A DNA stretch of 64,000 nt from Allocoprococcus sp004560705 (GTDB taxonomy: Bacteria; Bacillota; Clostridia; Lachnospirales; Lachnospiraceae), in the NCBI RefSeq assembly GCF_052065755.1, contig NZ_JBQHTK010000016.1, positions 1-64,000 of the forward strand. The letters are read 5' to 3'. Both the position numbers and the translations under genes were made by a program. Shown in pieces: positions 17,481-26,369 of the stretch. The stretch's first letter is position 1. Each line of letters starts with the position of its first letter. The notes below the pieces were generated by a model, which was not told the DNA's origin, made no database searches, and was given only the letters and a program-made list of their open reading frames with translations.

Positions 17481-18005
17481 ATGCAGTTTTTTCTCTATAT
17501 GAGCGATTTTATTGTACCGTTTCTGATTTTGGGGATTGTGATCTATGGGATCAGTATGAATGTGGATGTTTATGATACCTTCATCAAGGGAGCCAGAAGC
17601 GGATTCCTCACGGTGATCAAGATCATGCCGACGCTCATCGGGCTCATGGTGGCGGTCGGGATTCTCAGAGCGTCCGGATTCCTGGAATACATATCCGGAC
17701 TTCTGGGACGAGTGACACAGTATGTCGGATTTCCGGGAGAACTGGTGCCGCTTACGGTTGTGAAAATGTTCTCTTCTTCGGCGGCAACCGGCCTTTTGCT
17801 GGATATTTTCCGGGAATATGGAACGGATTCAAGAGTGGGTCTGATCGCTTCCATCTCGATGTCATGTACAGAAACGATTTTCTATACCATGTCCGTGTAT
17901 TTCATGACGGCGAAGGTGACGAAGACCAGATACACATTTGCCGGGGCGCTCGTGGCTACGTTTGCGGGGCTGGCGGCAAGTGTGGTGTTGGCCGGGATGA
18001 TGTGA
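17481..18005 (+). CDS. spmB: SpmB-like spore maturation membrane protein
   Basis: 174 residues of mostly membrane helices with IMPTLIGLMVAVGILRASG, SSSAATGLL and SCTETIFYTMSVYF, conserved in SpmB (nucleoside-recognition, Gate domain). SpmB with SpmA is needed for spore core dehydration. Here no spmA precedes it; the upstream gene is MATE. SpmB-like proteins also occur outside sporulation, so the role is inferred. Its ribosome site lies inside a terminator hairpin. Confidence 0.85.
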   Translation: MQFFLYMSDFIVPFLILGIVIYGISMNVDVYDTFIKGARSGFLTVIKIMPTLIGLMVAVGILRASGFLEYISGLLGRVTQYVGFPGELVPLTVVKMFSSSAATGLLLDIFREYGTDSRVGLIASISMSCTETIFYTMSVYFMTAKVTKTRYTFAGALVATFAGLAASVVLAGMM

Positions 18006-18035
18006 GAAACGATGTCTTGCTGAAAACAGTTTTTT

Positions 18036-18172
18036 GAAGGAGGAATCCTGCAACCGGTACTAGTATAGCGTCCCGAAAATAACTGGACCACTCACTTGCC
18101 TCCTTCTCCGAGTGTGCAGGTCCAGTTATTTATCGGACGCTATACTAGCCTGCCGGAGGATCCTCCTTTTTT
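18036..18172. terminator. Terminator between convergent genes, split by an inverted-repeat insertion
   Basis: AAGGAGGAATCCTGCAACCGG on the left and CCTGCCGGAGGATCCTCCTTTTTT on the right resemble two arms of one terminator between spmB and the DUF885 gene. They are separated by the 89-bp inverted-repeat element at 18060-18148. Confidence 0.55.
18060..18148. mobile_element. 89-bp MITE-like inverted-repeat element
   Basis: CTAGTATAGCGTCC, then GAAAATAACTGGACC on the left match GGTCCAGTTATTTATC and GGACGCTATACTAG on the right, about 30 bp of near-perfect terminal inverted repeat around a 28-nt centre. CTAG stands at both outer ends and could be the target duplication or part of the repeat. It has no coding capacity. 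The ends resemble insertion-sequence ends, so it may be moved by a related transposase elsewhere. Confidence 0.55.
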
Positions 18173-18184
18173 AGTTGTCTTTGT

Positions 18185-19921
18185 TCAATTTGAAAGTGCC
18201 TTTCTGACAGATTCATACACAATATCAAACGGTGCAGGCCCCACATCCAGTACGGCCTTATGAAATTCTTTCTGCGAGAAATCGTCGCCCTGTGTTCCCG
18301 CGATTTCTTTCTTCAGATTCAGAAATTCCAGATAACCAAGATAATATTTCAAATAGTTCGCCGGATCACCGACGATGAGTTCATAGAGATTCTGGATCGC
18401 TGCGAGGTCTGTGATCCCATAGTCTTTGAAAAACACAGCGGTATCGATCAGCGTCCACCCGTCGTAATGGATTCCGATGTCGGCAAGTGTATAGAGCCCA
18501 AGAAGAACAGAAGTATTCTTCTGGTACAGGCTGGCTTCCGGTTTGGAAATCGGTGCCATGTAGTAGGACATCATTTCTGCGTAGGTTGCCCAGCCTTCTA
18601 CATAGCCGCCAAAATCGAGGAGACTGCGGATCGGATCGGCGTTCTGTGAAGAAAAATATACAGTCTGATACAGGTGACCGGGATAGCCCTCATGAGCCAG
18701 TGTGGTGTAGAGGGAAAGTCCGCCGGAAGTCTGCCCCTGATTGATGTAAATCACGTTTTCGGAAATATTATCGATTGCAGGAATCATGTAAAATGCAGGA
18801 CTTAAGTAATCCTCCAGAGCGGTCGGGACATATTTGACAGAGGTCTCTACGTCCGGAATCTCTGGAAACGCACCGTTGATCTTCTGCCTCAGGTCATTTA
18901 ACATCGAAGAAGGCGCCATGGAATCCAGAACCGACAGAAGCTGATCGGAATAAAGAACCTCTTCCATGGCAGTCAGGTCTTCTATGATCTGTTTTTGAGT
19001 CATTTTCTTCAGATCTTCGATGGAATCGGAGATGCCGGTTTTACTGCGGACCAGGATCTCATAATAGGTTTTCCCATCGGGTAAATAGCAAAGCCCTTTC
19101 TCATTCGTTCCGTTTCCTTTTAATGCATTTAAAGAATCGGCAAGTTCCAGATATGCAGGGAAAATCACATTCTGAAGCGCTGCGTCGTTCTGTGAAATAA
19201 GGCTGCTCCGTTCCTCATCGGAAAGCTCCAGAGAATCCAGCCGTTCTTCAAATGTTTCGTACAGATAATTATCTTCTCCCATTTCTACAAAGGAAATGCA
19301 TTGGCTCGTAACAGAATCCACCTGATAATCCGGCATAAACATGCCGACGTCGATACGGGCATTTTCAAATGCAATCAAAGAATCAAAATAGTCATCGGTA
19401 TCTTCCAGAAGTTCCAGATATGTTTCGGCATCTTCGACACTGTAAAACTGAAATTCCGAGAGCAGGACAGGAAGCTGGGCGTGAATGCCGGTGATTGGCG
19501 ATAGAGGATCCTGGTAAAGGAGATATTCCGCCATTTGTGAGGAAGTATCCAGATAAGAGTCCAGAATTTCGTATGTCAGCCGATTCTCCTCAGAAAGAGA
19601 GGCGGGATGAAACTGATGAAGCGATGCCTGGCAGTTCTCAATCGAAGCCAGAGCAGCATCCGGATCGCTGGGAAAGCTCCCGTATGTAACGGGGCAGTCC
19701 GAAATACCGTAATCGTCCGGGTTGCGAAGGGTGTAGTGAAGGCTGATCGTGTTGGAAGAAACTTCACGGCAAAAAAGATCGTGGGTGAATTTACGAAATG
19801 CTTTATCTTCATTGGTTGAAAAGCTGATCTGACTGCAGCCGTTCAGCATAGTAAGAATTATGAAAAAGGGAAGAATGAGAGAAATTCGTTTCTTCTGGGA
19901 GTGAAGAAGGTGATAGGACAT
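18185..19921 (-). CDS. DUF885 family putative metallopeptidase, lipoprotein
   Basis: 578 residues. A basic start and hydrophobic segment end in LTMLNGC, a lipobox with Cys at about 29, so the protein should be anchored outside the membrane. The DUF885 zinc motif is HEGYPGHLYQTVYF at about 411-424 (HExxxH-type), and FGGYVEGWATYAE supplies the downstream glutamate. DUF885 proteins are predicted zinc peptidases; the substrate is unknown. It is convergent with spmB and lies alone. Confidence 0.87.
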   Translation of the reverse strand: MSYHLLHSQKKRISLILPFFIILTMLNGCSQISFSTNEDKAFRKFTHDLFCREVSSNTISLHYTLRNPDDYGISDCPVTYGSFPSDPDAALASIENCQASLHQFHPASLSEENRLTYEILDSYLDTSSQMAEYLLYQDPLSPITGIHAQLPVLLSEFQFYSVEDAETYLELLEDTDDYFDSLIAFENARIDVGMFMPDYQVDSVTSQCISFVEMGEDNYLYETFEERLDSLELSDEERSSLISQNDAALQNVIFPAYLELADSLNALKGNGTNEKGLCYLPDGKTYYEILVRSKTGISDSIEDLKKMTQKQIIEDLTAMEEVLYSDQLLSVLDSMAPSSMLNDLRQKINGAFPEIPDVETSVKYVPTALEDYLSPAFYMIPAIDNISENVIYINQGQTSGGLSLYTTLAHEGYPGHLYQTVYFSSQNADPIRSLLDFGGYVEGWATYAEMMSYYMAPISKPEASLYQKNTSVLLGLYTLADIGIHYDGWTLIDTAVFFKDYGITDLAAIQNLYELIVGDPANYLKYYLGYLEFLNLKKEIAGTQGDDFSQKEFHKAVLDVGPAPFDIVYESVRKALSN

Positions 19922-19984
19922 AGAGACTCCATAAGATTTTTTATTAATATATGAAGAAATAGGGAAAAAAAGAAATAAAAGATA

Positions 19985-20014
19985 TTGACGAAATGCGAAA
20001 AATGTGGATAATAT
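19985..20014 (+). promoter_or_regulatory. Promoter of the EIIC-like gene with nearby direct repeats
   Basis: TTGACG at 19985-19990, an 18-bp spacer and TAATAT at 20009-20014. Just downstream GACAAGTGA occurs twice (20025-20033 and 20044-20052, 19 bp apart), which could be a regulator site. Confidence 0.55.
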
Positions 20015-20092
20015 TCATAGAAACGACAAGTGACAAGACAGATGACAAGTGATGAGATGACATGCCGGATGGCAATGGAAAATGGAGGGTTT

Positions 20093-21145
20093 ATGAAAGA
20101 GTTTCTAAAGAAAAAGAACATTATTTTCTCTGCAAAGAGATATGGGATCGATGCACTCAGTGCAATGGCCCAGGGGCTGTTTGCGTCTCTTCTGATCGGT
20201 ACGATCATCAGTACGATTGGAGAACAGACCGGAATTGAGATCCTTGTGACGGTGGGAGCTTATGCAAAGGGAGCAACCGGTGCTGCGATGGCGGTATCCA
20301 TCGGATATGCGCTGCAGTGTCCTCCGCTGGTATTATTTTCACTGGCGGCGGTAGGTATGGCGGCAAACGAGTTGGGAGGAGCAGGCGGACCGCTTGCGGT
20401 TCTGGTCGTGACGATTTTCGCTGCTGAATTTGGAAAACTGGTTTCCAAAGAAACCAAAATTGATATTATTGTAACACCGATGGTGACGATCGGAGTCGGC
20501 GTTCTGCTCAGCCTCGGATGTGCGCCTGCAATCGGCAAGGCGGCGAGCACCGTAGGAACTGCAATCATGTGGGCGACAGAACTGCAGCCATTCTTTATGG
20601 GAATTCTGGTATCTGTGATCGTAGGAATTGCACTGACACTTCCGATCAGCAGTGCGGCAATCTGTGCGGCTCTTTCTCTGACAGGGCTTGCCGGAGGGGC
20701 GGCAGTGGCCGGATGCTGTGCCCAGATGGTGGGATTTGCTGTGATGAGTTTCAAGGAAAATAAATGGGGCGGACTCTTTGCCCAGGGAATCGGAACTTCC
20801 ATGCTTCAGATGGGAAATATCGTTAAGAATCCGAAGATCTGGCTCCCGCCAATTCTGGCTTCAGCAATCACAGGCCCGATTGCCACCTGTATCTTCCGCC
20901 TTCAGATGAACGGAGCAGCAGTTGCGTCCGGAATGGGCACCTGCGGCCTTGTGGGACAGATCGGTGTGTACACCGGATGGGTGAGTGATATCGCAAACGG
21001 AGCGAAAGCCGCGATCACAGTAATGGACTGGATCGGCCTGCTCCTGATCTGCTTTATCCTGCCGGGACTTCTGTCATGGCTGATCGCGATTCCGATGCGC
21101 AAGAAAGGCTGGATCGGAGAAAACGATCTGAAACTGGATCTGTAA
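20093..21145 (+). CDS. PTS-EIIC-like membrane transporter (PF13303 type)
   Basis: 350 residues from the ATG at 20093, with GGAGGG upstream; longer in-frame starts lack a ribosome site. About ten glycine- and alanine-rich membrane segments. GAYAKGATGAAMAVSIGYALQCPP, GAGGPLAVLV and the GTSMLQMGNIVKNP segment match the stand-alone EIIC-like family without EIIA or EIIB domains. The substrate is unknown. It lies next to a divergent LysR gene and a dehydratase/cyclodeaminase pair, which may be the catabolic part of the same system. Confidence 0.8.
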   Translation: MKEFLKKKNIIFSAKRYGIDALSAMAQGLFASLLIGTIISTIGEQTGIEILVTVGAYAKGATGAAMAVSIGYALQCPPLVLFSLAAVGMAANELGGAGGPLAVLVVTIFAAEFGKLVSKETKIDIIVTPMVTIGVGVLLSLGCAPAIGKAASTVGTAIMWATELQPFFMGILVSVIVGIALTLPISSAAICAALSLTGLAGGAAVAGCCAQMVGFAVMSFKENKWGGLFAQGIGTSMLQMGNIVKNPKIWLPPILASAITGPIATCIFRLQMNGAAVASGMGTCGLVGQIGVYTGWVSDIANGAKAAITVMDWIGLLLICFILPGLLSWLIAIPMRKKGWIGENDLKLDL

Positions 21146-21174
21146 AAGAAGATTTAGACGAATACATATAAGAA

Positions 21175-21217
21175 AAACGAGTAACCAAACCGGATCGAAG
21201 AGGTTACTCGTTTTTTT
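21175..21217. terminator. Bidirectional terminator between the EIIC-like and LysR genes
   Basis: AAAAACGAGTAACC pairs with GGTTACTCGTTTTTTT around a short loop. It has A and T runs on both sides and serves both convergent genes. Confidence 0.9.
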
Positions 21218-21222
21218 ACTTG

Positions 21223-22086
21223 TTATGAATTGCTGTGGCTTTTGACAAAATCAAGAAACCGAAGCGTTGCTGGGGCTGCGGCTGCATTTTCAGAATAAGC
21301 GACACCCAGAACACGCGTATAGTGGCTGGAAAAAGAGCGGACACAGACGTCAAAAGGCGCATTGGTCAGCAAAAGACGCGGAAGTACGGTAATACCGAAA
21401 CCTGCTTCCACCATTTTCAAAGTGGCAAAATCCTCGTTCAGCCGGTAGCGGATCTTAGGGGTAATGTTGTTCATGGCGAAAATATTTCCCATCTCGTAAT
21501 CCAGACCATCAGAGGAAAGAATAAAGTTCTCATTATCGATATCGGCAAGAGATACTTCGGCCTGAAATGCAAGCGGGTGGCCGGCGGGGGTGACCAGCAT
21601 CAGCTCATCCGTTCCCACCGGAATAAAGGAAGCTTCCGGGACAGAATAGCGGGAGACGAAGATACAGTCCAGTTCGCCGCTGTGGAGACGTTCTTTCAAT
21701 CCGCTGAAACCATCGACCGTAAGTTCAAAGTTGATATTCGGATAGACGGAAGAGAATTCCTTCAGAATATCTGGGAGCCAGTGATAGGCGATGCTCTGGA
21801 TTGTACCGATCCGGATATATCCGGTATCCAGTCCGTTCAGTCTCGCCGCAAGCCGGTTGATCTGCTGCTCTTCCCGGCAGATGATCCGAAGTGATTCAAT
21901 GATCTCCTCGGTGCCAAGCAGAAGATCCATGCCGGATTTGGAACGCTTGAACAGGGGAAAACCAAGCTCTTTCTCATAACTTCGGATCGCCTGGCTGATG
22001 GCAGACTGCGTATAATTCAGTTTTTCGGCCGTTTTAGAAATACTGTGTGTCTCGCAGACATCCAGAATGATTTCATATTTATTCAT
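21223..22086 (-). CDS. LysR family transcriptional regulator
   Basis: 287 residues. The N-terminal helix-turn-helix is SISKTAEKLNYTQSAISQAIRSYEKELGFPLFKRSKSG; the rest is the two-lobed effector-binding domain (GYIRIGTIQSIAYHWLPDILKEF). AGGAGTTC precedes the start on the minus strand. It is divergent from the IlvD/Edd-type gene, so it most likely controls that gene and the following cyclodeaminase. Confidence 0.95.
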   Translation of the reverse strand: MNKYEIILDVCETHSISKTAEKLNYTQSAISQAIRSYEKELGFPLFKRSKSGMDLLLGTEEIIESLRIICREEQQINRLAARLNGLDTGYIRIGTIQSIAYHWLPDILKEFSSVYPNINFELTVDGFSGLKERLHSGELDCIFVSRYSVPEASFIPVGTDELMLVTPAGHPLAFQAEVSLADIDNENFILSSDGLDYEMGNIFAMNNITPKIRYRLNEDFATLKMVEAGFGITVLPRLLLTNAPFDVCVRSFSSHYTRVLGVAYSENAAAAPATLRFLDFVKSHSNS

Positions 22087-22193
22087 GCGAACTCCTTCTA
22101 TTAAAAAAAGTGATACTACCTATTAAAATAATTTGCTTTTCGAATTGCTTTTTATCTTTTATTATAAACATGGATGAATGTTTTTTGTCAAGA

Positions 22194-22211
22194 GGGGGAC
22201 GGGTACATAGT
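22194..22211. repeat. 18-bp short repeat, partner of 11712-11729
   Basis: Exact reverse complement of 11712-11729. It lies in the 171-bp divergent gap between the LysR and dehydratase genes. Confidence 0.6.
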
Positions 22212-22257
22212 CACCCAGTCACTGCCTCAAATGCATACTAAATAGGAGGAGAAATTT

Positions 22258-23925
22258 ATGGGAACAGAATTCTGGAATGGAGCAGAAGCGGCACATAGAC
22301 GAGTGATGATGAAAGCGGCCGGATATTCAGATAGTGATATCCGCAAGAAACCGCATATTGGTGTACCGAATTCATATATGGAGGGATCACCGGGATCCGC
22401 ACATCTGCGCCAGATCGCGGCAGCAGTCAAAGAAGGAATCTGGGCAGCAGGAGGCGTGCCGGTTGAATTCGGAATTCCGGCAACATGCGGAAACATTGCA
22501 AATGGAGCGGAAGAACTGAAATACGAACAGGTAGGACGCGACATCGTGGCCATGTCGGTAGAATTTGTCAGCCGTGTCCACAATTTTGACGGGCTGGTTA
22601 TGGTTGCATCCTGTGATAATATTATTGCCGGCTGCTATCTGGCGGCAATGCGCCTGGATATCCCTGCCATGGTGGTGACAGGGGGATCTATGCAGCCGGG
22701 ACAGTATTGCGGCAAAACAGTCGTAGAAGCGGATCTGGATGCAGCACGTTTCTCAGGCGCCGATGAGAGTGAACTGATGGAAATGGAAGACAATGTCTGC
22801 CCGTCATTTGGTGCATGTCCGTCCATGGGAACAGCGAATACGATGCAGATGCTGGGGGAAGTATTGAATCTGGTACTTCCGGGAACGTCAACGATCCCTG
22901 CAACCGATAATGCAAAACTTCGCAAAGCCCGTGAAGCAGGAAAATATGCGGTTCTGATGGCAAAAGCAGGAAGAAAACCTTCCGATCTGATCACGAAGGA
23001 AGTTCTGGAAAATGCAATCATGTTTGACATGGCGGTAGCCGGATCAACCAATGCGGTACTGCATCTGCTGTCTTATGCATACGAACTGGGAATCAAATTG
23101 ACACTGGAAGACTTTGAACATTATGCCAAGGAAATCCCGTGCATCAATGCAGTCGTACCGAGCGGCCCGTATACGGTAGTAGATTTTCACTATGCCGGAG
23201 GCGTACCGAATGTCATGAAAATGCTGGAGAGCAAACTGCATACAGACGCACCGAGCATGTACGGATGTCCATGGAGCGAAGTGCTGTCCAAAGTAACTGC
23301 ACAGGAAAATAAAGTAATTCATTCTCTGGACCGTCCGCTGTTCCATGAACCGGGACTTAAGATCCTTCGCGGAAATCTTTCCCCGAACGGAGCGATCGTA
23401 CGTCCGACAGCGGTTTATGACGAAGTGAAGTACATGAAAGGCAAAGCAAAAGTATTTGAAAATGACCGTTCCGCATTTGAAGCAATTCAGGGTGGACAGA
23501 TCGTGCCCGGCGATATCATTGTAATCCGCTATGAAGGATGCAAAGGCGCACCGGGAATGAAAGAACTGATGCTGAGCATTGACGCACTGATCGGACTTGG
23601 ATTACATAAGAGTGTAGGCCTGATTACCGACGCCAGATTCTCCGGATTTAACTTCGGTGCTATTATCGGACACGTTTCACCGGAAGCATATGACGGAGGT
23701 ACGATCGCACTGGTGGAAAATGGAGATGAGATTGTGATTGATATTCCGAACGGTGAAGTATCGCTTCTGGTATCCGATGAGGAACTGGCAAAAAGACGTG
23801 AAAACTGGGTATGCCCGCCGCTTAAGGAAGAGAAGGGATGCCTGAACATTTACGCAAAGATGTGCCGCCCGGCAGAAGAAGGCGGAGCGATGCAGCCGTG
23901 GGGACTGGACGCGAAATTCAAATAA
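22258..23925 (+). CDS. IlvD/Edd family dehydratase
   Basis: 555 residues. Iron-sulfur ligands are expected in PATCGN, ASCDNIIAG and FGACPSMGTANTM; AGSTNAVLHLL and DARFSGFNFG are the substrate and catalytic serine regions. The family dehydrates dihydroxy acids (branched-chain precursors) or sugar acids. The variant motifs (ACPSMGTANTM, where IlvD has ACGGMYTANTM), the LysR neighbour and the absence of other ilv genes favour a catabolic sugar-acid or hydroxy-acid role over valine/isoleucine synthesis. TAGGAGGAG precedes the ATG; cyclodeaminase-like gene follows after 23 bases. Confidence 0.88.
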   Translation: MGTEFWNGAEAAHRRVMMKAAGYSDSDIRKKPHIGVPNSYMEGSPGSAHLRQIAAAVKEGIWAAGGVPVEFGIPATCGNIANGAEELKYEQVGRDIVAMSVEFVSRVHNFDGLVMVASCDNIIAGCYLAAMRLDIPAMVVTGGSMQPGQYCGKTVVEADLDAARFSGADESELMEMEDNVCPSFGACPSMGTANTMQMLGEVLNLVLPGTSTIPATDNAKLRKAREAGKYAVLMAKAGRKPSDLITKEVLENAIMFDMAVAGSTNAVLHLLSYAYELGIKLTLEDFEHYAKEIPCINAVVPSGPYTVVDFHYAGGVPNVMKMLESKLHTDAPSMYGCPWSEVLSKVTAQENKVIHSLDRPLFHEPGLKILRGNLSPNGAIVRPTAVYDEVKYMKGKAKVFENDRSAFEAIQGGQIVPGDIIVIRYEGCKGAPGMKELMLSIDALIGLGLHKSVGLITDARFSGFNFGAIIGHVSPEAYDGGTIALVENGDEIVIDIPNGEVSLLVSDEELAKRRENWVCPPLKEEKGCLNIYAKMCRPAEEGGAMQPWGLDAKFK

Positions 23926-23948
23926 TAAAATTTTAGGAGAGTGAAAAG

Positions 23949-24935
23949 ATGCTGTTATTATCAAGAGAAGATATTAAAAAAGTATTTACTATGAGGGATG
24001 CAATCGAGGCGGATAAGGAGGCGTTCCGTCTGGTTGTTGAGGGAAAATGCGATTCCCCGCTCAGAACAAATATCCAGGCGCCGAAATATGACGGATGTTT
24101 TTTGTTTATGCCGGCCTATGTAGAAGAAATGGATACCGCTGCGGTGAAGATCGTCAACATTTTTCCGCACAATATTGACCAGGGAAAGCCGTCCTCTCCG
24201 GCACAGGTTCTTCTGATTGACGGAAAGACCGGAATCGTTACGGCTGTGCTTGACGGAACCTATGTGACCCAGATCCGTACAGGTGCGGCTTCCGGCGCGG
24301 CATTCGACGTATTGGCGAAGAAAGACTGCCGGATAGGTGCACTGATCGGGACCGGAGGACAGGCAGCGACTCAGCTGGAAGCAATGCTGGAAGCAAGAAA
24401 ACTGGAGGAAGTCCGGGTTTATGACCTGAATTATGAGCGTACTGCCGCATTTGCAGAAAGAATGCAGGAAGAACTGAAGGCATACGGAGCAAAGATTATT
24501 CCGGTTCATTCTTCCGATGAAGCAATCGATGACGCGGATCTTCTGATCACCGTGACACCATCTTCCAAACCGGTGTTTGACGGAACAAAGGTGAAAGCCG
24601 GAGCGACCATTAGCTGTGTCGGAGCATACCAGCACCACATGCAGGAGATGGATCCGGCAATCCTGCCGAGAGCATCCAAGATTTATTTCGATTCGAAAGA
24701 GGCGGTGCTGTCTGAATCCGGAGATATTCTGATTCCATTAGAAGAAGGAATCATCACCGAAGAAGACTTTACAGGAGATCTTGGAATGGTACTGAAAGGG
24801 GAACTCGTAGGCAGAGAAAATGATGAGGAAATCATTGTTTTCGAGACCGTAGGAGTTGCGGTTCAGGATCTGGTGGCTGCCAAGAAGATCTATGAAAAAG
24901 CGGTGGAAGCAAATGTAGGAACTGAGTGGAAATAG
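23949..24935 (+). CDS. Ornithine cyclodeaminase / mu-crystallin family protein
   Basis: 328 residues. The Rossmann segment is GALIGTGGQAATQLEAML, preceded by the substrate region TYVTQIRTGAASGAAFDVLAKKD. Members include ornithine and lysine cyclodeaminases, alanine dehydrogenases and imine reductases, all NAD(P)-dependent. AGGAGAG lies before the ATG. It is co-transcribed with the dehydratase, so the pair may degrade a hydroxy-amino acid, but the substrate cannot be read from the sequence. Confidence 0.85.
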   Translation: MLLLSREDIKKVFTMRDAIEADKEAFRLVVEGKCDSPLRTNIQAPKYDGCFLFMPAYVEEMDTAAVKIVNIFPHNIDQGKPSSPAQVLLIDGKTGIVTAVLDGTYVTQIRTGAASGAAFDVLAKKDCRIGALIGTGGQAATQLEAMLEARKLEEVRVYDLNYERTAAFAERMQEELKAYGAKIIPVHSSDEAIDDADLLITVTPSSKPVFDGTKVKAGATISCVGAYQHHMQEMDPAILPRASKIYFDSKEAVLSESGDILIPLEEGIITEEDFTGDLGMVLKGELVGRENDEEIIVFETVGVAVQDLVAAKKIYEKAVEANVGTEWK

Positions 24936-24984
24936 AATAAAATAGATTCAAAAAAACTTTCAGAAATTGTGTTCTCATTGATAA

Positions 24985-25077
24985 AATGCCACAACCGTGA
25001 TCCGGCAGGGAGATGTTCTATGGGTAATGGGAGCGGAAATGAATGTTGAGCATCTGGAAGCGTTAAGTAAAGAATAA
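24985..25077 (+). pseudogene. Remnant resembling a TrkA-C domain end
   Basis: An open stretch without a start reads NATTVIRQGDVLWVMGAEMNV and ends in TAA. This resembles the end of TrkA-C/RCK_C domains of ion-transport regulators (VIxxGDxLWVxG). It is followed by a terminator. It is likely the tail of a deleted gene; short, so uncertain. Confidence 0.4.
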
Positions 25078-25096
25078 AAAATAAGCAACCAATGGT

Positions 25097-25142
25097 AAAG
25101 CGCCGTTTCAAGAGATAAAATACTTGAAACGGCGCTTTTTTT
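25097..25142 (+). terminator. Rho-independent terminator
   Basis: AAAGCGCCGTTTCAAG pairs with CTTGAAACGGCGCTTT around a 10-nt loop and is followed by a T-run. It insulates the tyrosine recombinase gene from upstream transcription. Confidence 0.93.
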
Positions 25143-25223
25143 CATTGTTTTACAAAAGAAATGAATAAATTCGTTACAATGAAGACAGAGGGGAACAAAA
25201 TCAATTAATTGGAGGGTGTAAAA

Positions 25224-26063
25224 ATGGGAGAAAGAATCATAACGGAGGAAATCATACAATCTTTTCATCAATATTTAGTTCAGGAAGAAAAAAGTACGGC
25301 AACAATCGAGAAATATCTTCGCGATGTCCGGACCTTTTCAACGTATATCGGTTCCAAGATTGTGACAAAAGAACTTGTTATGGACTATAAACAGAATTTG
25401 CAGGTGAAAGAATATGCAGTTCGCTCGATCAATTCCATGCTGGCAAGTTTGAGCAGTCTGCTGGACTTCCTGGGATGGTCCGAATGCAAAGTGAAAAATA
25501 TTAAAATGCAGAAACAAGTGTATTGTGCCGAAGAAAAAGAATTGACCAAGGCAGAATATTTCCGGCTTCTGGAAGCGTCAAAGAAAAAACCACAGCTACA
25601 GTTGGTCATGCAGACAATATGCGGAACCGGAATCCGTGTTTCAGAACTGCAGCATTTTACTGTGGAGGCGGTAAAACAAGGAGAGGTCATCGTCAATTGT
25701 AAAGGAAAGACCAGAACGATCCTGATTCCCGGGAAACTGCGGAAACGGTTGCTTGATTATGCCCGGAAGCAGAAAATACAATCCGGAACCATTTTCCTGA
25801 GTCAAAAGAAAACACCGTTAAACCGGAGTTATATCTGGGAACAGATGAAAGGACTTTGTAAGGAGGCGAACGTGAGTCCCGGAAAGGTATTTCCGCATAA
25901 CCTGAGGAAGCTTTTTGCAAGGACATTCTACGGTATCGAAAAGGATATCGCCAAATTGGCCGATATTCTGGGACACAGCAGCATCGACACGACCCGGATT
26001 TATATCATGAGTACAGGGGCAGAGCATCGAAAAAAGATCGAACAGCTTGGCCTTGTCGTGTGA
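25224..26063 (+). CDS. Tyrosine recombinase (XerC/D-like), probable invertase of the adjacent promoter segment
   Basis: 279 residues from the ATG at 25224 with GGAGGG upstream. An N-terminal SAM-like core-binding domain is followed by the catalytic domain: GTGIRVSELQ (first Arg), PHNLRKLFAR (His-x-x-Arg), LGHSSIDTTRIYI (third box and Tyr nucleophile). Length and absence of an extra N-terminal arm domain fit a simple Xer-type DNA invertase and not a phage integrase. Its stop lies 12 bp before the first 22-bp inverted repeat of the invertible segment, the usual place for a dedicated invertase. Confidence 0.9.
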   Translation: MGERIITEEIIQSFHQYLVQEEKSTATIEKYLRDVRTFSTYIGSKIVTKELVMDYKQNLQVKEYAVRSINSMLASLSSLLDFLGWSECKVKNIKMQKQVYCAEEKELTKAEYFRLLEASKKKPQLQLVMQTICGTGIRVSELQHFTVEAVKQGEVIVNCKGKTRTILIPGKLRKRLLDYARKQKIQSGTIFLSQKKTPLNRSYIWEQMKGLCKEANVSPGKVFPHNLRKLFARTFYGIEKDIAKLADILGHSSIDTTRIYIMSTGAEHRKKIEQLGLVV

Positions 26064-26074
26064 ATATAAAAAAC

Positions 26075-26096
26075 TGACATAATTCACATTATGTTA
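26075..26096 (+). repeat. Left inverted repeat (IRL) of the invertible segment
   Basis: TGACATAAT-TCAC-ATTATGTTA. It is the reverse complement of 26370-26391 with one mismatch. Each copy is itself a dyad with 9-bp arms and a 4-bp asymmetric centre (TCAC against GTGA), like a Xer-type crossover site. Confidence 0.85.
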
Positions 26097-26294
26097 TTTA
26101 ACTGATAAAAAAATGAATATGTTTCAGGTATATTAGGGGTATTTTTTCGGATTTTTGAGTACACGAAGAAATATCCTCCTTTTTGATTTTACAGAAATCT
26201 TGACTGGGGATCATCTTCCTTTGCGCTTCGACGGATTTCGACAGAATTCTTGCTGCCTCTCCCTACAGGAATCGCATTTTTTCGAGCGCATTGC

Positions 26295-26323
26295 TTGATT
26301 TTTCGACTGTTTTATGCTATACT
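26295..26323 (+). promoter_or_regulatory. Promoter inside the invertible segment, facing the polysaccharide genes
   Basis: TTGATT at 26295-26300, a 17-bp spacer and TATACT at 26318-26323 with an upstream TG (extended -10). In the orientation present here it points to the XRE gene and the polysaccharide operon; inversion would point it at the recombinase gene. Confidence 0.75.
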
Positions 26324-26369
26324 TTCGTTGATAAATTTTAGATACTTATGTGGATTAAATCTATTGTAC

